Positions 34,850 through 43,410 of a stretch of DNA of 64,000 nt are shown here, one piece after another. Numbering within the stretch: position 1 is the first letter of the stretch; each line of letters starts with the position of its first letter. The notes below the pieces were generated by a model, which did not search any database, was not told the origin of the DNA, and was given only the letters and a program-made list of their open reading frames with translations. The stretch is from contig JAJZFV010000016.1 in assembly GCA_021805205.1 (NCBI GenBank), forward strand, positions 1-64,000. Direction: 5' to 3'. The translations under genes and the position numbers were made by a program. Source of the DNA: Actinomycetes bacterium. GTDB lineage: Bacteria > Actinomycetota > Acidimicrobiia > Acidimicrobiales > Acidimicrobiaceae.

Positions 34850-35589
34850 AGATAGTACTTCTATACCCTGACCTTCTTGGAACCTATGGTGACTCCGGAA
34901 ACGGCGAGATTCTTTATCGTCGCGCAGTTGCGCGAGGGATAAATGCGACTTATCAAAGGGTCTTCTACGGTGACCCTATCCCGAGGGATGGAAGCCTCTT
35001 CGTAATCGGAGGTGGCGAAGACGGGCCGATGCAATTGGCTCGTGATGCTCTTCACAAGGATGGCTTTTTGGGTGATCTATCGTCAACCAGTCATCAAATT
35101 TTGGCGGTCTGCGCCGGCCTGCAAATCCTTGGTGAAAGCTTCGTTACCTCTGGTGCTCCATCTTCACCCGGCCTTGGCTTGATTCCGATCGTCACTGAGC
35201 GTATCGCGAATCATAAGCGAATCGTAGGTGAAATGGTGGCTGAGGCGGACCCTACTTTGGATCTCCCTGTCCTTACTGGTTATGAAAATCATGGTGGCGA
35301 GAGTCGCCTACTATCAGGAGTACCACTTGGGCGTGTCGTCCGCGGCACCGGAAACAGTTACGCCTCTAAGGTCGATGGATATATTGATGATCGGATAGTT
35401 GCAACTTACATGCACGGACCGCTGTTAGCTCGAAATCCTCTCTTGGCGGACCTTTTAATTCGTCGGGTAGCTCCTGTGATGCCAAATGCCTTTACACCCT
35501 TGGCGGTCGATCGTGAGGTAGATGCGTTGCGGAGTGAGATCCTTTCCAACAAGAGTGTTAGCATCTCAAGACGCTTAGGGCTGCGCTGA
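34846..35589 (+). CDS. gatD: Lipid II isoglutaminyl synthase glutaminase subunit GatD
   Basis: A 247-residue class I glutamine amidotransferase-like subunit supplying ammonia to MurT. It has LYPDLLGTYGDSGN at the N-terminus, the nucleophile elbow AVCAGLQILG (Cys89), ENHGGES and the catalytic His190 in YMHGPLLARNP. GatD-type enzymes lack the usual third residue of the triad. The four-base overlap with murT (ATGA at 34846) is typical of this pair. Amidation is needed for efficient cross-linking of actinobacterial peptidoglycan. Confidence 0.94.
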   Translation: MKIVLLYPDLLGTYGDSGNGEILYRRAVARGINATYQRVFYGDPIPRDGSLFVIGGGEDGPMQLARDALHKDGFLGDLSSTSHQILAVCAGLQILGESFVTSGAPSSPGLGLIPIVTERIANHKRIVGEMVAEADPTLDLPVLTGYENHGGESRLLSGVPLGRVVRGTGNSYASKVDGYIDDRIVATYMHGPLLARNPLLADLLIRRVAPVMPNAFTPLAVDREVDALRSEILSNKSVSISRRLGLR

Positions 35590-35636
35590 AGATACGGTTT
35601 TGGTAATTCAGTAAAGAATTTGATAGTTTTTACACT

Positions 35637-36395
35637 ATAGAAACTAAAAAGACACCTAGATATTTAGAGATTGCAGAGTCGCTTCGGAGTCAAATTACCT
35701 CCGGACCGATAAATCGTGGTTCAGTTTTGCCAAGCGAAGCTGCGCTATCGAGGATGCACCGTGCCAGCAGGATTACGGTAAGAAAGGCTCTCGACGTACT
35801 TCGCAGCGAAGGATTAGTGGAGTCACGACAGGGATTTGGATGGGTTGCAACTGCTAACCCCTTGCGTCAATCACTCGGTCGATTCACAACTATCGAGGCA
35901 CAGATGTCCGAAAAGGGAGTAGTTCCTGGGCGCAAGATAATTTCAGCCAACCTTGAACAGTCAAAAGGTCGACCACGAGAGGTCCTTGGAGATGGTGAGC
36001 TGCTAGTGATAACAAGGATCAACCTCGCTGACGGTGCCCCTTTTGCCAGGGTTACTGTTTGGGTGCCCTCCCAAATTGGATCGCAGTTTTCCATCCCCGA
36101 ACTTGAAGGTGCATCGCTCTATGAATTGATAGGGGAGCGGGGCTCTCTTTCAAAGCCATTGAGGCGGGCTATTCAATCGATCGCCGCAGTTGCGATCGAC
36201 GGCCTCGATGCAAAGTTGCTAGGTGTACCTAAGGATTCGCCAGCACTTTGGTGTGAACGTATCACCTACGACGAGGATGGAAAGCCGATTATCTACTCCG
36301 AGAGCATATTTCCAGGGCATAAAACCGAATTCGTAACCGAATTAACTTCAGAGCCGGAGTCGATTGCTCCATCTGGATTGAGATTGGTTCAGTAG
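35637..36395 (+). CDS. GntR-family (HutC/UTRA) regulator with unusual start
   Basis: A winged-helix GntR regulator with a C-terminal UTRA ligand domain (about residue 90 onwards, TTIEAQMSEKGVVPGRKI to SESIFPGHK). The first usual start codon in frame is TTG at 35727, but homology to the GntR wHTH clearly begins earlier: RYLEIAESLRSQITSGPI then RGSVLPSEAALSRMH. Before this the only plausible initiator is ATA at 35637 (252 residues), or ATT at 35670; a stop lies further upstream. No Shine-Dalgarno is evident, so leaderless or rare-codon initiation, or a sequence error, is possible. Its target is unknown. Confidence 0.75.
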   Translation: METKKTPRYLEIAESLRSQITSGPINRGSVLPSEAALSRMHRASRITVRKALDVLRSEGLVESRQGFGWVATANPLRQSLGRFTTIEAQMSEKGVVPGRKIISANLEQSKGRPREVLGDGELLVITRINLADGAPFARVTVWVPSQIGSQFSIPELEGASLYELIGERGSLSKPLRRAIQSIAAVAIDGLDAKLLGVPKDSPALWCERITYDEDGKPIIYSESIFPGHKTEFVTELTSEPESIAPSGLRLVQ

Positions 36396-36479
36396 CGATA
36401 CCTCAAAGCGCCGTATTTCGCTTGCCCCGACACCTCTGATCCTTCTTTACAACTTCTTGCAATCTAAGAGTCCAACTAA

Positions 36480-36515
36480 ATGGCCCTCATCATCCAATGG
36501 ATGCTGGGGCCATGG
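36480..36515. terminator. Imperfect hairpin between convergent genes
   Basis: ATGGCCC/GGGGCCAT with an inner CATCC-AAT-GGATG stem, between the GntR regulator and the acyltransferase gene. It likely ends one or both transcripts; the T tail is short. Confidence 0.5.
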
Positions 36516-36553
36516 TTAATAACCTTTTGCGAGACTGTGACTAAAGTAGATAT

Positions 36554-37471
36554 CTAGATCGGCTTGTCTATGATCGGAAGTCGGGGCCATTTTTTAGATC
36601 GCTTCTTGGCATCGGATTTGTACCGAGGTCGATTCCAATCGGCGATCCAATCTTTCTGATCGGCGTTTCTCTTGGGAGTAGCCCCAGCTCCTTGATTTAG
36701 AGCAGCACTCCAAAAGTCGCTTGCGATTTCATCTGCTAGCCGATCGACCCTAGCCTCCACCTCTGCGATGATATCTTTAGTGGTTCGCCCCTTCGGATCA
36801 ATCGGTCGGTCGAAGTATATTGCAGTCTCTCCACGCTTGAAGGAGCGACCTTTGCCCAAAATCTCATAGGTTCCAGCGATGTGAACCGGTACGATTTTAG
36901 CTCCACCCTTCAGGGCGATCTGGGCTAACCCACCCTTGAACTCTTGCCCGAAGCCATCCGGAGTTCGACCTCCCTCTGGGAACAGGATCAGGTTCCATCC
37001 ATCCTCGACAACCTTCAAAGCTAAGTCATGAGATCGCCTTGAAACCTTATTGCGTTCGATTGGAATAGCTGCAAGTAGGAACGACCAGGTAATTGCCTTG
37101 TATCTTTTGTCAAAGAAGTAGTCGGCACCGGCTCCTACTGCAGTCTTGTGGCGAAACCTCTCAGGGAGCGAGCTAAGAAGGAGCGGAGTGTCTAGATGGC
37201 TCGCATGGTTTGCAGCAAAGATGATTGGGCCGTTGACGTTTGAGATGTTGTCTAATCCGAAGATAGTTGGTGAGGCAACCACCTCTATGGCAGGACGAGT
37301 TATGTAGTCAGTTATCAGGGAACGGATTGCGCGTGAAAGGTAGGTCCGGCTCCAATCGGTCTCAAAGTTTGCGCCGATTTTGCTCTTTGGGGTCGGCTTC
37401 TCTACATTGATTGGCCAGTTAGGTGCTCCTAAAGGAAATGGTAGTTTGCTACGTTTAAGTGAAAACTTCAT
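36554..37471 (-). CDS. PlsC-like 1-acylglycerol-3-phosphate acyltransferase
   Basis: A 305-residue membrane-associated acyltransferase. Block I is NHASHLDT (the catalytic HX4D), block II includes IPIERNK, block III is FPEGGRTPDG and block IV IVPVHIAG. The N-terminal 45 residues are basic and the C-terminal 50 are very basic, likely peripheral membrane contact. It is the last gene of a four-gene operon, starting seven bases after the preceding stop. With an acyl-CoA reductase upstream, its acceptor could be an unusual alcohol rather than lysophosphatidate; that is inference. Confidence 0.88.
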   Translation of the reverse strand: MKFSLKRSKLPFPLGAPNWPINVEKPTPKSKIGANFETDWSRTYLSRAIRSLITDYITRPAIEVVASPTIFGLDNISNVNGPIIFAANHASHLDTPLLLSSLPERFRHKTAVGAGADYFFDKRYKAITWSFLLAAIPIERNKVSRRSHDLALKVVEDGWNLILFPEGGRTPDGFGQEFKGGLAQIALKGGAKIVPVHIAGTYEILGKGRSFKRGETAIYFDRPIDPKGRTTKDIIAEVEARVDRLADEIASDFWSAALNQGAGATPKRNADQKDWIADWNRPRYKSDAKKRSKKWPRLPIIDKPI

Positions 37472-37478
37472 CGGTCGC

Positions 37479-39068
37479 CTACTCCACCTCAGACATAAAA
37501 AGTGGAGGGGTGTGCAGGTGAGTTAATGTCGGAGAGGTCCCTACGTAGTGACTCGCCATCGCAAGTGCGTCATTCATCGTTGAAGCTGCCATGAAGCCGA
37601 GTCGTTTTGCCACCTTCGGGTCTCCACCGAGGATGATAACCGCTCCAAGGTGATCTAGGGCGTGGGCTCCCCAGTACCACATATAGAACGGGTGGACGCC
37701 ATGGTAGGCGTTACCAGTTCGGTAGAGGTGGATGTACCAAGGATCGGTGGCGTACTGTTCTTCAAACTTGGCCTCAATCACCTTGGGATCGGTACTTTCA
37801 GAGAGAACATTCTCGTAGAAGTCGATGTAAGAGGGGTGAAATACTGGGTCGAATTCGTTTCGCGCTGGGTGGCTCATGATAAGTACTCCGCCTTTGCGAA
37901 CCAATGGCTTGTTCTTGTACATATTGAAGAAGTAGCCAAGGCCAAGGCAGTAGACCAAGATCGGATTCATGATCGAGTTGACGTTGTATGGACCCACGAA
38001 TGGAAGCCCCATGGTCAAGATGTCGGTCTGACCCTTGACGTGTATCAGCTGCTGCTTATAGACGTTGGCCAAGGTCTTTTCGTGAACCGCTTCAACCTCT
38101 CCCGCTTGAATTGACGTCAGACCATACGGCGAGCGAACTGAGTGGAAGATATTTCGTGCAAGCCACGGTGGGGTTGCCTTTAGGGACTTTGAAGCTGCCA
38201 TGAATGTAGCACGATCTTTAAAGCTCCACTCCCACTCTCGCTTCTGCAAGAATCCGAATTGATCGGGAAAGGTATTGTTGTTGAGGGTGGTCTCGATCTG
38301 AAAGATCTTGATATCGGCGTCCTTTATTACCTTGCCCATCCTCCAGTTGGACGAGTGAAGTTCGGAGTTGTGGCGATCCATGAACGATCGGGAGTGGACC
38401 ATTGTCTTGACGTTGTGGTGGTGGCGGAGGGAGCGGTAAGACGATAATCCAGTTGCGACGCTCTTATGGCCGCCATCCATAGATACCAAGTTGATATTGA
38501 CGTAGATTATCAGGTCGCTAGTGGCGGCACGCTTCGATATCTCTACCTCTTCGCCACTTTCAGTAGTACCGATGAATTCAAGGTTGCTTCGGTCTTCGGC
38601 GTCGTGTTGTTTTAGGAGTCCTCGAGGATAGAAGGCGTTGTAGACCCTATCGCCCACGGCATGACGAAGTTCGGCCTCTGTCATCCGCCTATGAAGCGCT
38701 AAAGCTGCGATCAGCTCTACATCGGTTACCCCCGCTCTGGCAGCCCTTTCGAGTACCTCTTCGATGATTAGGGAGCGAATATCTGGCGACTGCATTTGGG
38801 GAAGGGGAAGCGAGACATCGTCAAAGGCGATGGTGAGCTTCATTCCGCTAAAGAGTAGGGCGTCTAGGGGCTTTGAGTCTCCGATAGGGTTATCGAGAGC
38901 ATCTGCGATCTCAGAGATTGGGTCTGCTATTCCATCGATTGGCTCTGGTGGATATATGACTCGAGAACCTTCAGGCAGCTTTTCAAGGCGAAAACCTTCA
39001 CCGTGCCAAAAGAGGGTACCGGGGTAGCTCTTATCGACATTTAATATAAAACCTGGTCTAGGTGCCAA
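37479..39068 (-). CDS. LarA-like (lactate racemase N-domain, DUF2088) protein
   Basis: A 529-residue protein related to the nickel-pincer lactate racemase LarA. The N-terminal domain has IAFDDVSLPLPQ and AALALHRRMTEAELRHAVG. The mid-region SMDGGHKSVATGLSSYRSLRHHHNVKTM supplies several His. It is about 100 residues longer than LarA, and no larB/larE cofactor genes are in the window, so racemase activity is doubtful. The start is TTG at 39068, directly after the upstream stop codon (TAA-TTG), implying translational coupling. It is the third gene of the lipid-like operon. Confidence 0.78.
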   Translation of the reverse strand: MAPRPGFILNVDKSYPGTLFWHGEGFRLEKLPEGSRVIYPPEPIDGIADPISEIADALDNPIGDSKPLDALLFSGMKLTIAFDDVSLPLPQMQSPDIRSLIIEEVLERAARAGVTDVELIAALALHRRMTEAELRHAVGDRVYNAFYPRGLLKQHDAEDRSNLEFIGTTESGEEVEISKRAATSDLIIYVNINLVSMDGGHKSVATGLSSYRSLRHHHNVKTMVHSRSFMDRHNSELHSSNWRMGKVIKDADIKIFQIETTLNNNTFPDQFGFLQKREWEWSFKDRATFMAASKSLKATPPWLARNIFHSVRSPYGLTSIQAGEVEAVHEKTLANVYKQQLIHVKGQTDILTMGLPFVGPYNVNSIMNPILVYCLGLGYFFNMYKNKPLVRKGGVLIMSHPARNEFDPVFHPSYIDFYENVLSESTDPKVIEAKFEEQYATDPWYIHLYRTGNAYHGVHPFYMWYWGAHALDHLGAVIILGGDPKVAKRLGFMAASTMNDALAMASHYVGTSPTLTHLHTPPLFMSEVE

Positions 39069-40271
39069 TTAAGATACCTTTCGGGGAGTTCGTGAGTGAC
39101 GTGTACTAGGGTCGAAGGCGATTTTTATCGCTCCACGGCTACCAGCCTCGATAGCGTGATTGATCGCATCTTCGTAGTCTTCTAGGGGATAAATTTTGGT
39201 GACAAGGTCATCGAGTGAGAGTGATGGCGCAACTTCTAGGGCTAATTCAAAGGTCGATCGGTTGACACCATCGACGCTTTCGACTCCGTAGGCGTAACGC
39301 CCCTCCATCGATATTGATTTATGCCACAGGGCGGTTAGATCGAGCGAGGTAGGTTTCGGGATCGCTGCCATGAGTACTCGGCCACCGGGGGCGGTCACCT
39401 CAAGAGCGAGTTCTACAGACTCCTTGGATCCAACTGCGTCGATCGTTAGATCGAAGCCGTCGGTGACGCGTCCGTTTGCTAGGACACCTCTGGTCTTTCC
39501 ACGGGCAAGGCGACGTAGTTCATCATTGCTCCTTACGATCGAGCTTCCATAGCCTCGCGCGATATTTTGCTGATGGCCATAGCGAGCAAGCGAAGTAACT
39601 TCTACATCGGGACGAAAGCGAGAGAGGGCAGCGGCAACCAAAAGACCGACTGTTCCACTTCCGATTATCGCTACGCGAGTTACGTCGCCAATATTGCCTG
39701 CCTTCACAATGTGAATTGCGCAGGCGAGAGGCTCTACCATAAGTGCTTCTTCATCGGTTAAAGCCTCTGGTATAACGTGAAGTTGCGATGGATGGCAATA
39801 GAGGAACTCGGACCATCCACCCCCCGTTGATTCACAGTAGCCACTTTGGACACCTGGCTCAAGACATCCCACTACAAGGTTGACACACTTATCTTTTTCC
39901 CCGATTAGGCAGAATCGACAAGGGTTGGGTATCTTGCGCGCAATGCAGTTGAGAACCGGCTCAACTACTACACGTTGCGAAATTCCATCTACTTCGGCTC
40001 TGCCGACTATCTCATGACCCGGGATGAATGGAAAAGTTATGAAGTCCTCGAAGTACCGCGACGAAGCGGCGGTCAGCATTCCAAGGTCGCTTCCGCAGAT
40101 TCCAGAGAGCATAACGTTGGTTTGAACAAAGTCACTATCAGGGCGATCGAGGGTGACCCCATCTTTGAATGAAAGAGGAGAAGCAGTTGCCCTGTAACGC
40201 CTTGATACCGTTGAGAGCGCCTTGGTCGTTATGTATCTGGTTACCGAGCGTTCGAATTGAAGTGCCTTCAT
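39069..40271 (-). CDS. Zinc-dependent alcohol dehydrogenase (MDR family)
   Basis: A 400-residue medium-chain dehydrogenase. The catalytic zinc site includes GICGSDLG and GHEIVG. The structural zinc lobe CRFCLIGEKDKC has three visible cysteines plus Cys109 upstream. The Rossmann loop is IIGSGTVGLLVAAAL. It likely oxidises an alcohol or reduces an aldehyde with NAD(P). Its ATGA start overlaps the stop of the reductase/HAD fusion gene by four bases, so both products are made together. An aldehyde from the reductase is a natural substrate, by inference. Confidence 0.87.
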   Translation of the reverse strand: MKALQFERSVTRYITTKALSTVSRRYRATASPLSFKDGVTLDRPDSDFVQTNVMLSGICGSDLGMLTAASSRYFEDFITFPFIPGHEIVGRAEVDGISQRVVVEPVLNCIARKIPNPCRFCLIGEKDKCVNLVVGCLEPGVQSGYCESTGGGWSEFLYCHPSQLHVIPEALTDEEALMVEPLACAIHIVKAGNIGDVTRVAIIGSGTVGLLVAAALSRFRPDVEVTSLARYGHQQNIARGYGSSIVRSNDELRRLARGKTRGVLANGRVTDGFDLTIDAVGSKESVELALEVTAPGGRVLMAAIPKPTSLDLTALWHKSISMEGRYAYGVESVDGVNRSTFELALEVAPSLSLDDLVTKIYPLEDYEDAINHAIEAGSRGAIKIAFDPSTRHSRTPRKVS

Positions 40272-42610
40272 CGTTCCCTCCCGATCGGTAGCATTAACTT
40301 AGAGTGGCCGGCTTGTCGCTCCCAATTTTCAACGACCCAACCCCTGCGTTTGGCGATCTGAAGCAGCCGTGGCTCTGGATTGACCGCCACAGGGTAGCCT
40401 ACTATTTCCAACATTGGCAGATCAGAGGATGAGTCAGCGTAGGCGACGCACTCTGTGACATCGACATTGTATTTATTGGCGAACTCTGCAATCAAAAGAG
40501 CCCTCGCCTCTCCGGTTGGTGGCGTGCTCGACAGGTTGCCGGTCAAGCGTCCCCTTTCGTCGGTTGTCATGGTGCAAGCGACTATCTCGTCAAAAAGAGG
40601 TGCAATTGGTTCGATCACAAAATCAAGGGCACCGGTAATCAGTACCGTTTTATGTCCCAGTTGACGGTGGCGCCTAACTCGCTCAATCGCCTTTGGAAAA
40701 GCTTTTTTGAGGAGATATGCGTTAAAGAGTTCGTAGCTCTGGTCGGTCAGGTGATTTAGATCCGCCTTTGAATACCTACGGTAGAAGCTTCTCAAGAAGT
40801 CACCTCTATCACGTTTGTCTAGCGAAACAAGTGACGGACCTTCGGCAGCTAGAGCAAGGGCGAATAGCGCTTTTTTGGAGAATGGTAAATCTTTGGTGGC
40901 GAACCAGGCGTAAGCGTCGACGACGTTTGATGCGATAATTGTGTTTTCGAGATCGAATGCGGCAACTCGAAACCTTTCGCTGAGTATCTGCGATGTCGTC
41001 TTTTCGCTACGGTTCGACGTAGTCTTCTTTTCAGATGTGGTTTTGACGCGAGCGTGTTTTACGACCGACGGAAGGTGGACATCGGTTACGAAGGATGGCC
41101 AATCGATCGTCCTAGGATCAAAGTCGAGGAGGCGCTGGTCCTTGTCGTTGAGTGACTCATAGAGCGCAATCAAGTTAGAAACGTCGAAGATCGCTTCGGT
41201 CTCGGCGTAGCTTCCGTAGAGTTCAACGTAAGATAGCGCTCGGTCAACAGCCTCCTTCTTTTCTTCGAGATCTGTAACCAACTCCGCCCTCTTCCCCCTG
41301 AGAGGAACCAGAGACAAAACGCCGTCGATAAATTCCAGGTTGCTAGAGAGCCTCGATAGCTGTTTTTGGACCCTTCCACGTCCTGGAAAGTTCCATTCAG
41401 GAACTGCAATCGGCTGTCCCTCGGAGTCATAGAGGGGATTTTGAAGGAACCACTCTCGAACGAGATCAACGAGAACCTTGTAACGCAAGGGATTTACAGA
41501 ACCCGATGCAACTTGATAGACCGGGGGATCGTCACTTGGAACCGGTTTCGCGTTTGCGGCAACCGCAATGATAGCTCCAGTTACTTGATCTACGGGGATT
41601 ACGTCTACGATTCCCTCTGGAACTCCGGGAAACTCCTTTAGCAGACCCCTGGCATAAGAGATGATGATCGGCTCGGCCATTCTAAAGCCTTTGATCCAAC
41701 CGGGATAGGGATATGCCTTTGACGATTCAATAATGGAGGGTCGAACGATTGAAATGGACAGGTCTTGGCCGTGGTTTTCGACCAGCGCCTCTTCTCCAAG
41801 TGACTTTGTGAATGTGTAAGCATCAGGCCAACCTAGTGACTTTGCCCGAGCGATTCCAAGGTCGATTAGCTGCTCTTCTACCCAATCGAGGCGTAATTTC
41901 TCAAGCTTTTGTGCTAGGAGAGGGCCGCCAACGGCTCCAAGTTCTTTCCGTGCCTTCTTTTCAAAGTCCTGGAGAGCCTCTATTGAACGACTCCTCAACT
42001 CGACGTCCGCCTTCAAGCGGTTGGTAAAGTCGATCTCGCTTTCGAACGATGGCATCGGTGAGAATGCGGTGTGCCTTAGGATTCTCTCTGGTGCTAGACC
42101 TCGACGGTAACCAGCGACATAGCTTGTGGATACGGCGATAAAGTGGGTCGAAGAAGGATCTTTGCCGACCAATTCCGCAGCGGTCTTGATGGCGTCTCCT
42201 ACGTTGGTTGGACCAAGGAGGTTTACCGCTACGGCTTGAGTCAGCGGCGAGTCGAAGCTGACGGTCGCTGCAGAGTGAATCACGTAATCACAATTTGCGA
42301 GTAGACGCAGGCTATCTTCATCCAAGCCAAGGTTACGACTAGAAACGTCGCCTCCCACGGCCCTAACGTGTGATTCAATGTACTCGTCGAAGGTGGAACC
42401 GAGACGCTGGCGCAGCGGATCAAAGGCATCGTTCTTTATGATTTCGCGCTTTGCGCGATCCCAAGGTGATGACCTTCTGCCGGCGCGTATCAACAAAACT
42501 AACTTGGCGCCGTCAAAGTTTGACAAAATCCGCTCCGCTAGAGCAGTTCCAAGGAAGCCAGTCGATCCAGTTATGAAGAACGTCTTGCCCTTTAATTTTT
42601 CACTTATCAC
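40268..42610 (-). CDS. Fusion: fatty acyl-CoA reductase-like extended SDR + HAD-IB phosphatase
   Basis: A 780-residue two-domain protein. Residues 1-520 are an extended SDR of the fatty acyl-CoA reductase type: TGSTGFLG at 14-21, HSAATVSFD at 112-120, the catalytic YTFTK (Tyr265, Lys269) and an IPVDQV segment at 338-343. Residues 545-765 are a HAD-IB domain of the SerB-like fold: motif I FDLENT (Asp553), motif II LITGA and motif III ADSSSD (Asp726, Asp730). Motif I has Glu555 where HAD phosphatases have the acid/base Asp, so activity may differ. A Lys/Ser-rich linker (about 520-542) joins them. The start is GTG at 42610. It is the first gene of the operon. Confidence 0.85.
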   Translation of the reverse strand: MISEKLKGKTFFITGSTGFLGTALAERILSNFDGAKLVLLIRAGRRSSPWDRAKREIIKNDAFDPLRQRLGSTFDEYIESHVRAVGGDVSSRNLGLDEDSLRLLANCDYVIHSAATVSFDSPLTQAVAVNLLGPTNVGDAIKTAAELVGKDPSSTHFIAVSTSYVAGYRRGLAPERILRHTAFSPMPSFESEIDFTNRLKADVELRSRSIEALQDFEKKARKELGAVGGPLLAQKLEKLRLDWVEEQLIDLGIARAKSLGWPDAYTFTKSLGEEALVENHGQDLSISIVRPSIIESSKAYPYPGWIKGFRMAEPIIISYARGLLKEFPGVPEGIVDVIPVDQVTGAIIAVAANAKPVPSDDPPVYQVASGSVNPLRYKVLVDLVREWFLQNPLYDSEGQPIAVPEWNFPGRGRVQKQLSRLSSNLEFIDGVLSLVPLRGKRAELVTDLEEKKEAVDRALSYVELYGSYAETEAIFDVSNLIALYESLNDKDQRLLDFDPRTIDWPSFVTDVHLPSVVKHARVKTTSEKKTTSNRSEKTTSQILSERFRVAAFDLENTIIASNVVDAYAWFATKDLPFSKKALFALALAAEGPSLVSLDKRDRGDFLRSFYRRYSKADLNHLTDQSYELFNAYLLKKAFPKAIERVRRHRQLGHKTVLITGALDFVIEPIAPLFDEIVACTMTTDERGRLTGNLSSTPPTGEARALLIAEFANKYNVDVTECVAYADSSSDLPMLEIVGYPVAVNPEPRLLQIAKRRGWVVENWERQAGHSKLMLPIGRER

Positions 42611-42655
42611 TAAGCCACCAAAGTCTAAATCTAACTATTCGGTTCGTTTGAGTCA

Positions 42656-43198
42656 CTATTTTTTGTCGTCGTTGGTTGTTCCAGCTTGTCCCTGTGGTCC
42701 AAGTTTTCCCAGTGTTCCGTAGATTGATGGCTTTTGAGGACCCTTCTTTTTGCGAGCCTTAGACGGGGTGATGCGGTTCGAAGAAAAGCTGCTAGTGGGA
42801 CGAGTCTCCCCCTTTGTTTTGGCCTTCGATTTTGCAGGGGTTGCCGCGACAACTGGAGTTCCATCTTCGTTTTGACGCTGGTTCTTTGGTGTCATGAGAT
42901 ACCTAAAGCCCGAAAATGCAGCAAAAATGACTGCCGGCATCATTAAAACTACATATCGACTGAGAGGTCCAAGAGCCATCGCTAAGCCTACAAAGCCGAT
43001 CCAAGTTCGCTTGCCGATGCCTACGAAAATCGCAAAGATAACAGCCAGTGCTGTACCTTCGATGGCATATTGAGCAGGATTTACCCCAGCGACCTTCTCA
43101 TGGATGTGAGGTAGCCAAAGGATGAGATAGACAGCAGCACCGTAAACGGCGATGGCAAAGCCGAGGTACTTCTCTTTTTTTGTAAGAATTGGGCGCAC
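42656..43198 (-). CDS. Small membrane protein with a basic tail
   Basis: A 180-residue protein. Three hydrophobic segments (about 10-30, 45-68, 75-98) are followed by an 80-residue Lys/Ser/Thr/Pro-rich cytoplasmic tail with no fold I recognise. The GTG at 43198 is the likely start. It lies 45 bp upstream of the lipid-like operon on the same strand and could be its first gene. The tail resembles low-complexity extensions common in actinobacterial membrane proteins. No function is assigned. Confidence 0.72.
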   Translation of the reverse strand: MRPILTKKEKYLGFAIAVYGAAVYLILWLPHIHEKVAGVNPAQYAIEGTALAVIFAIFVGIGKRTWIGFVGLAMALGPLSRYVVLMMPAVIFAAFSGFRYLMTPKNQRQNEDGTPVVAATPAKSKAKTKGETRPTSSFSSNRITPSKARKKKGPQKPSIYGTLGKLGPQGQAGTTNDDKK

Positions 43199-43410
43199 GG
43201 GTAAGTAGTTTATTTCGACCTATCCTTTACTTTGGCTATCAAATCGAATCTTGACGACATTTGACTACGAAGAGACTCAAGCGTCAATTACGAAAGTATC
43301 AGATTTCGACGGTAAGAAGATTTTGAGGTGGGTTTCACGGCCCCGTCATATCTATTTATCGGCAACAGGAGGTGGTCGGTCAGTTTTTAATTTGAATGGC
43401 CGAAATTTAT

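Noticed and set aside
37662-38114. Forward frame of 150 codons, valine-rich
   Set aside because: It is antisense to the LarA-like gene, whose codon use and homology are clear; the valine richness is the usual mirror of an opposite-strand gene.
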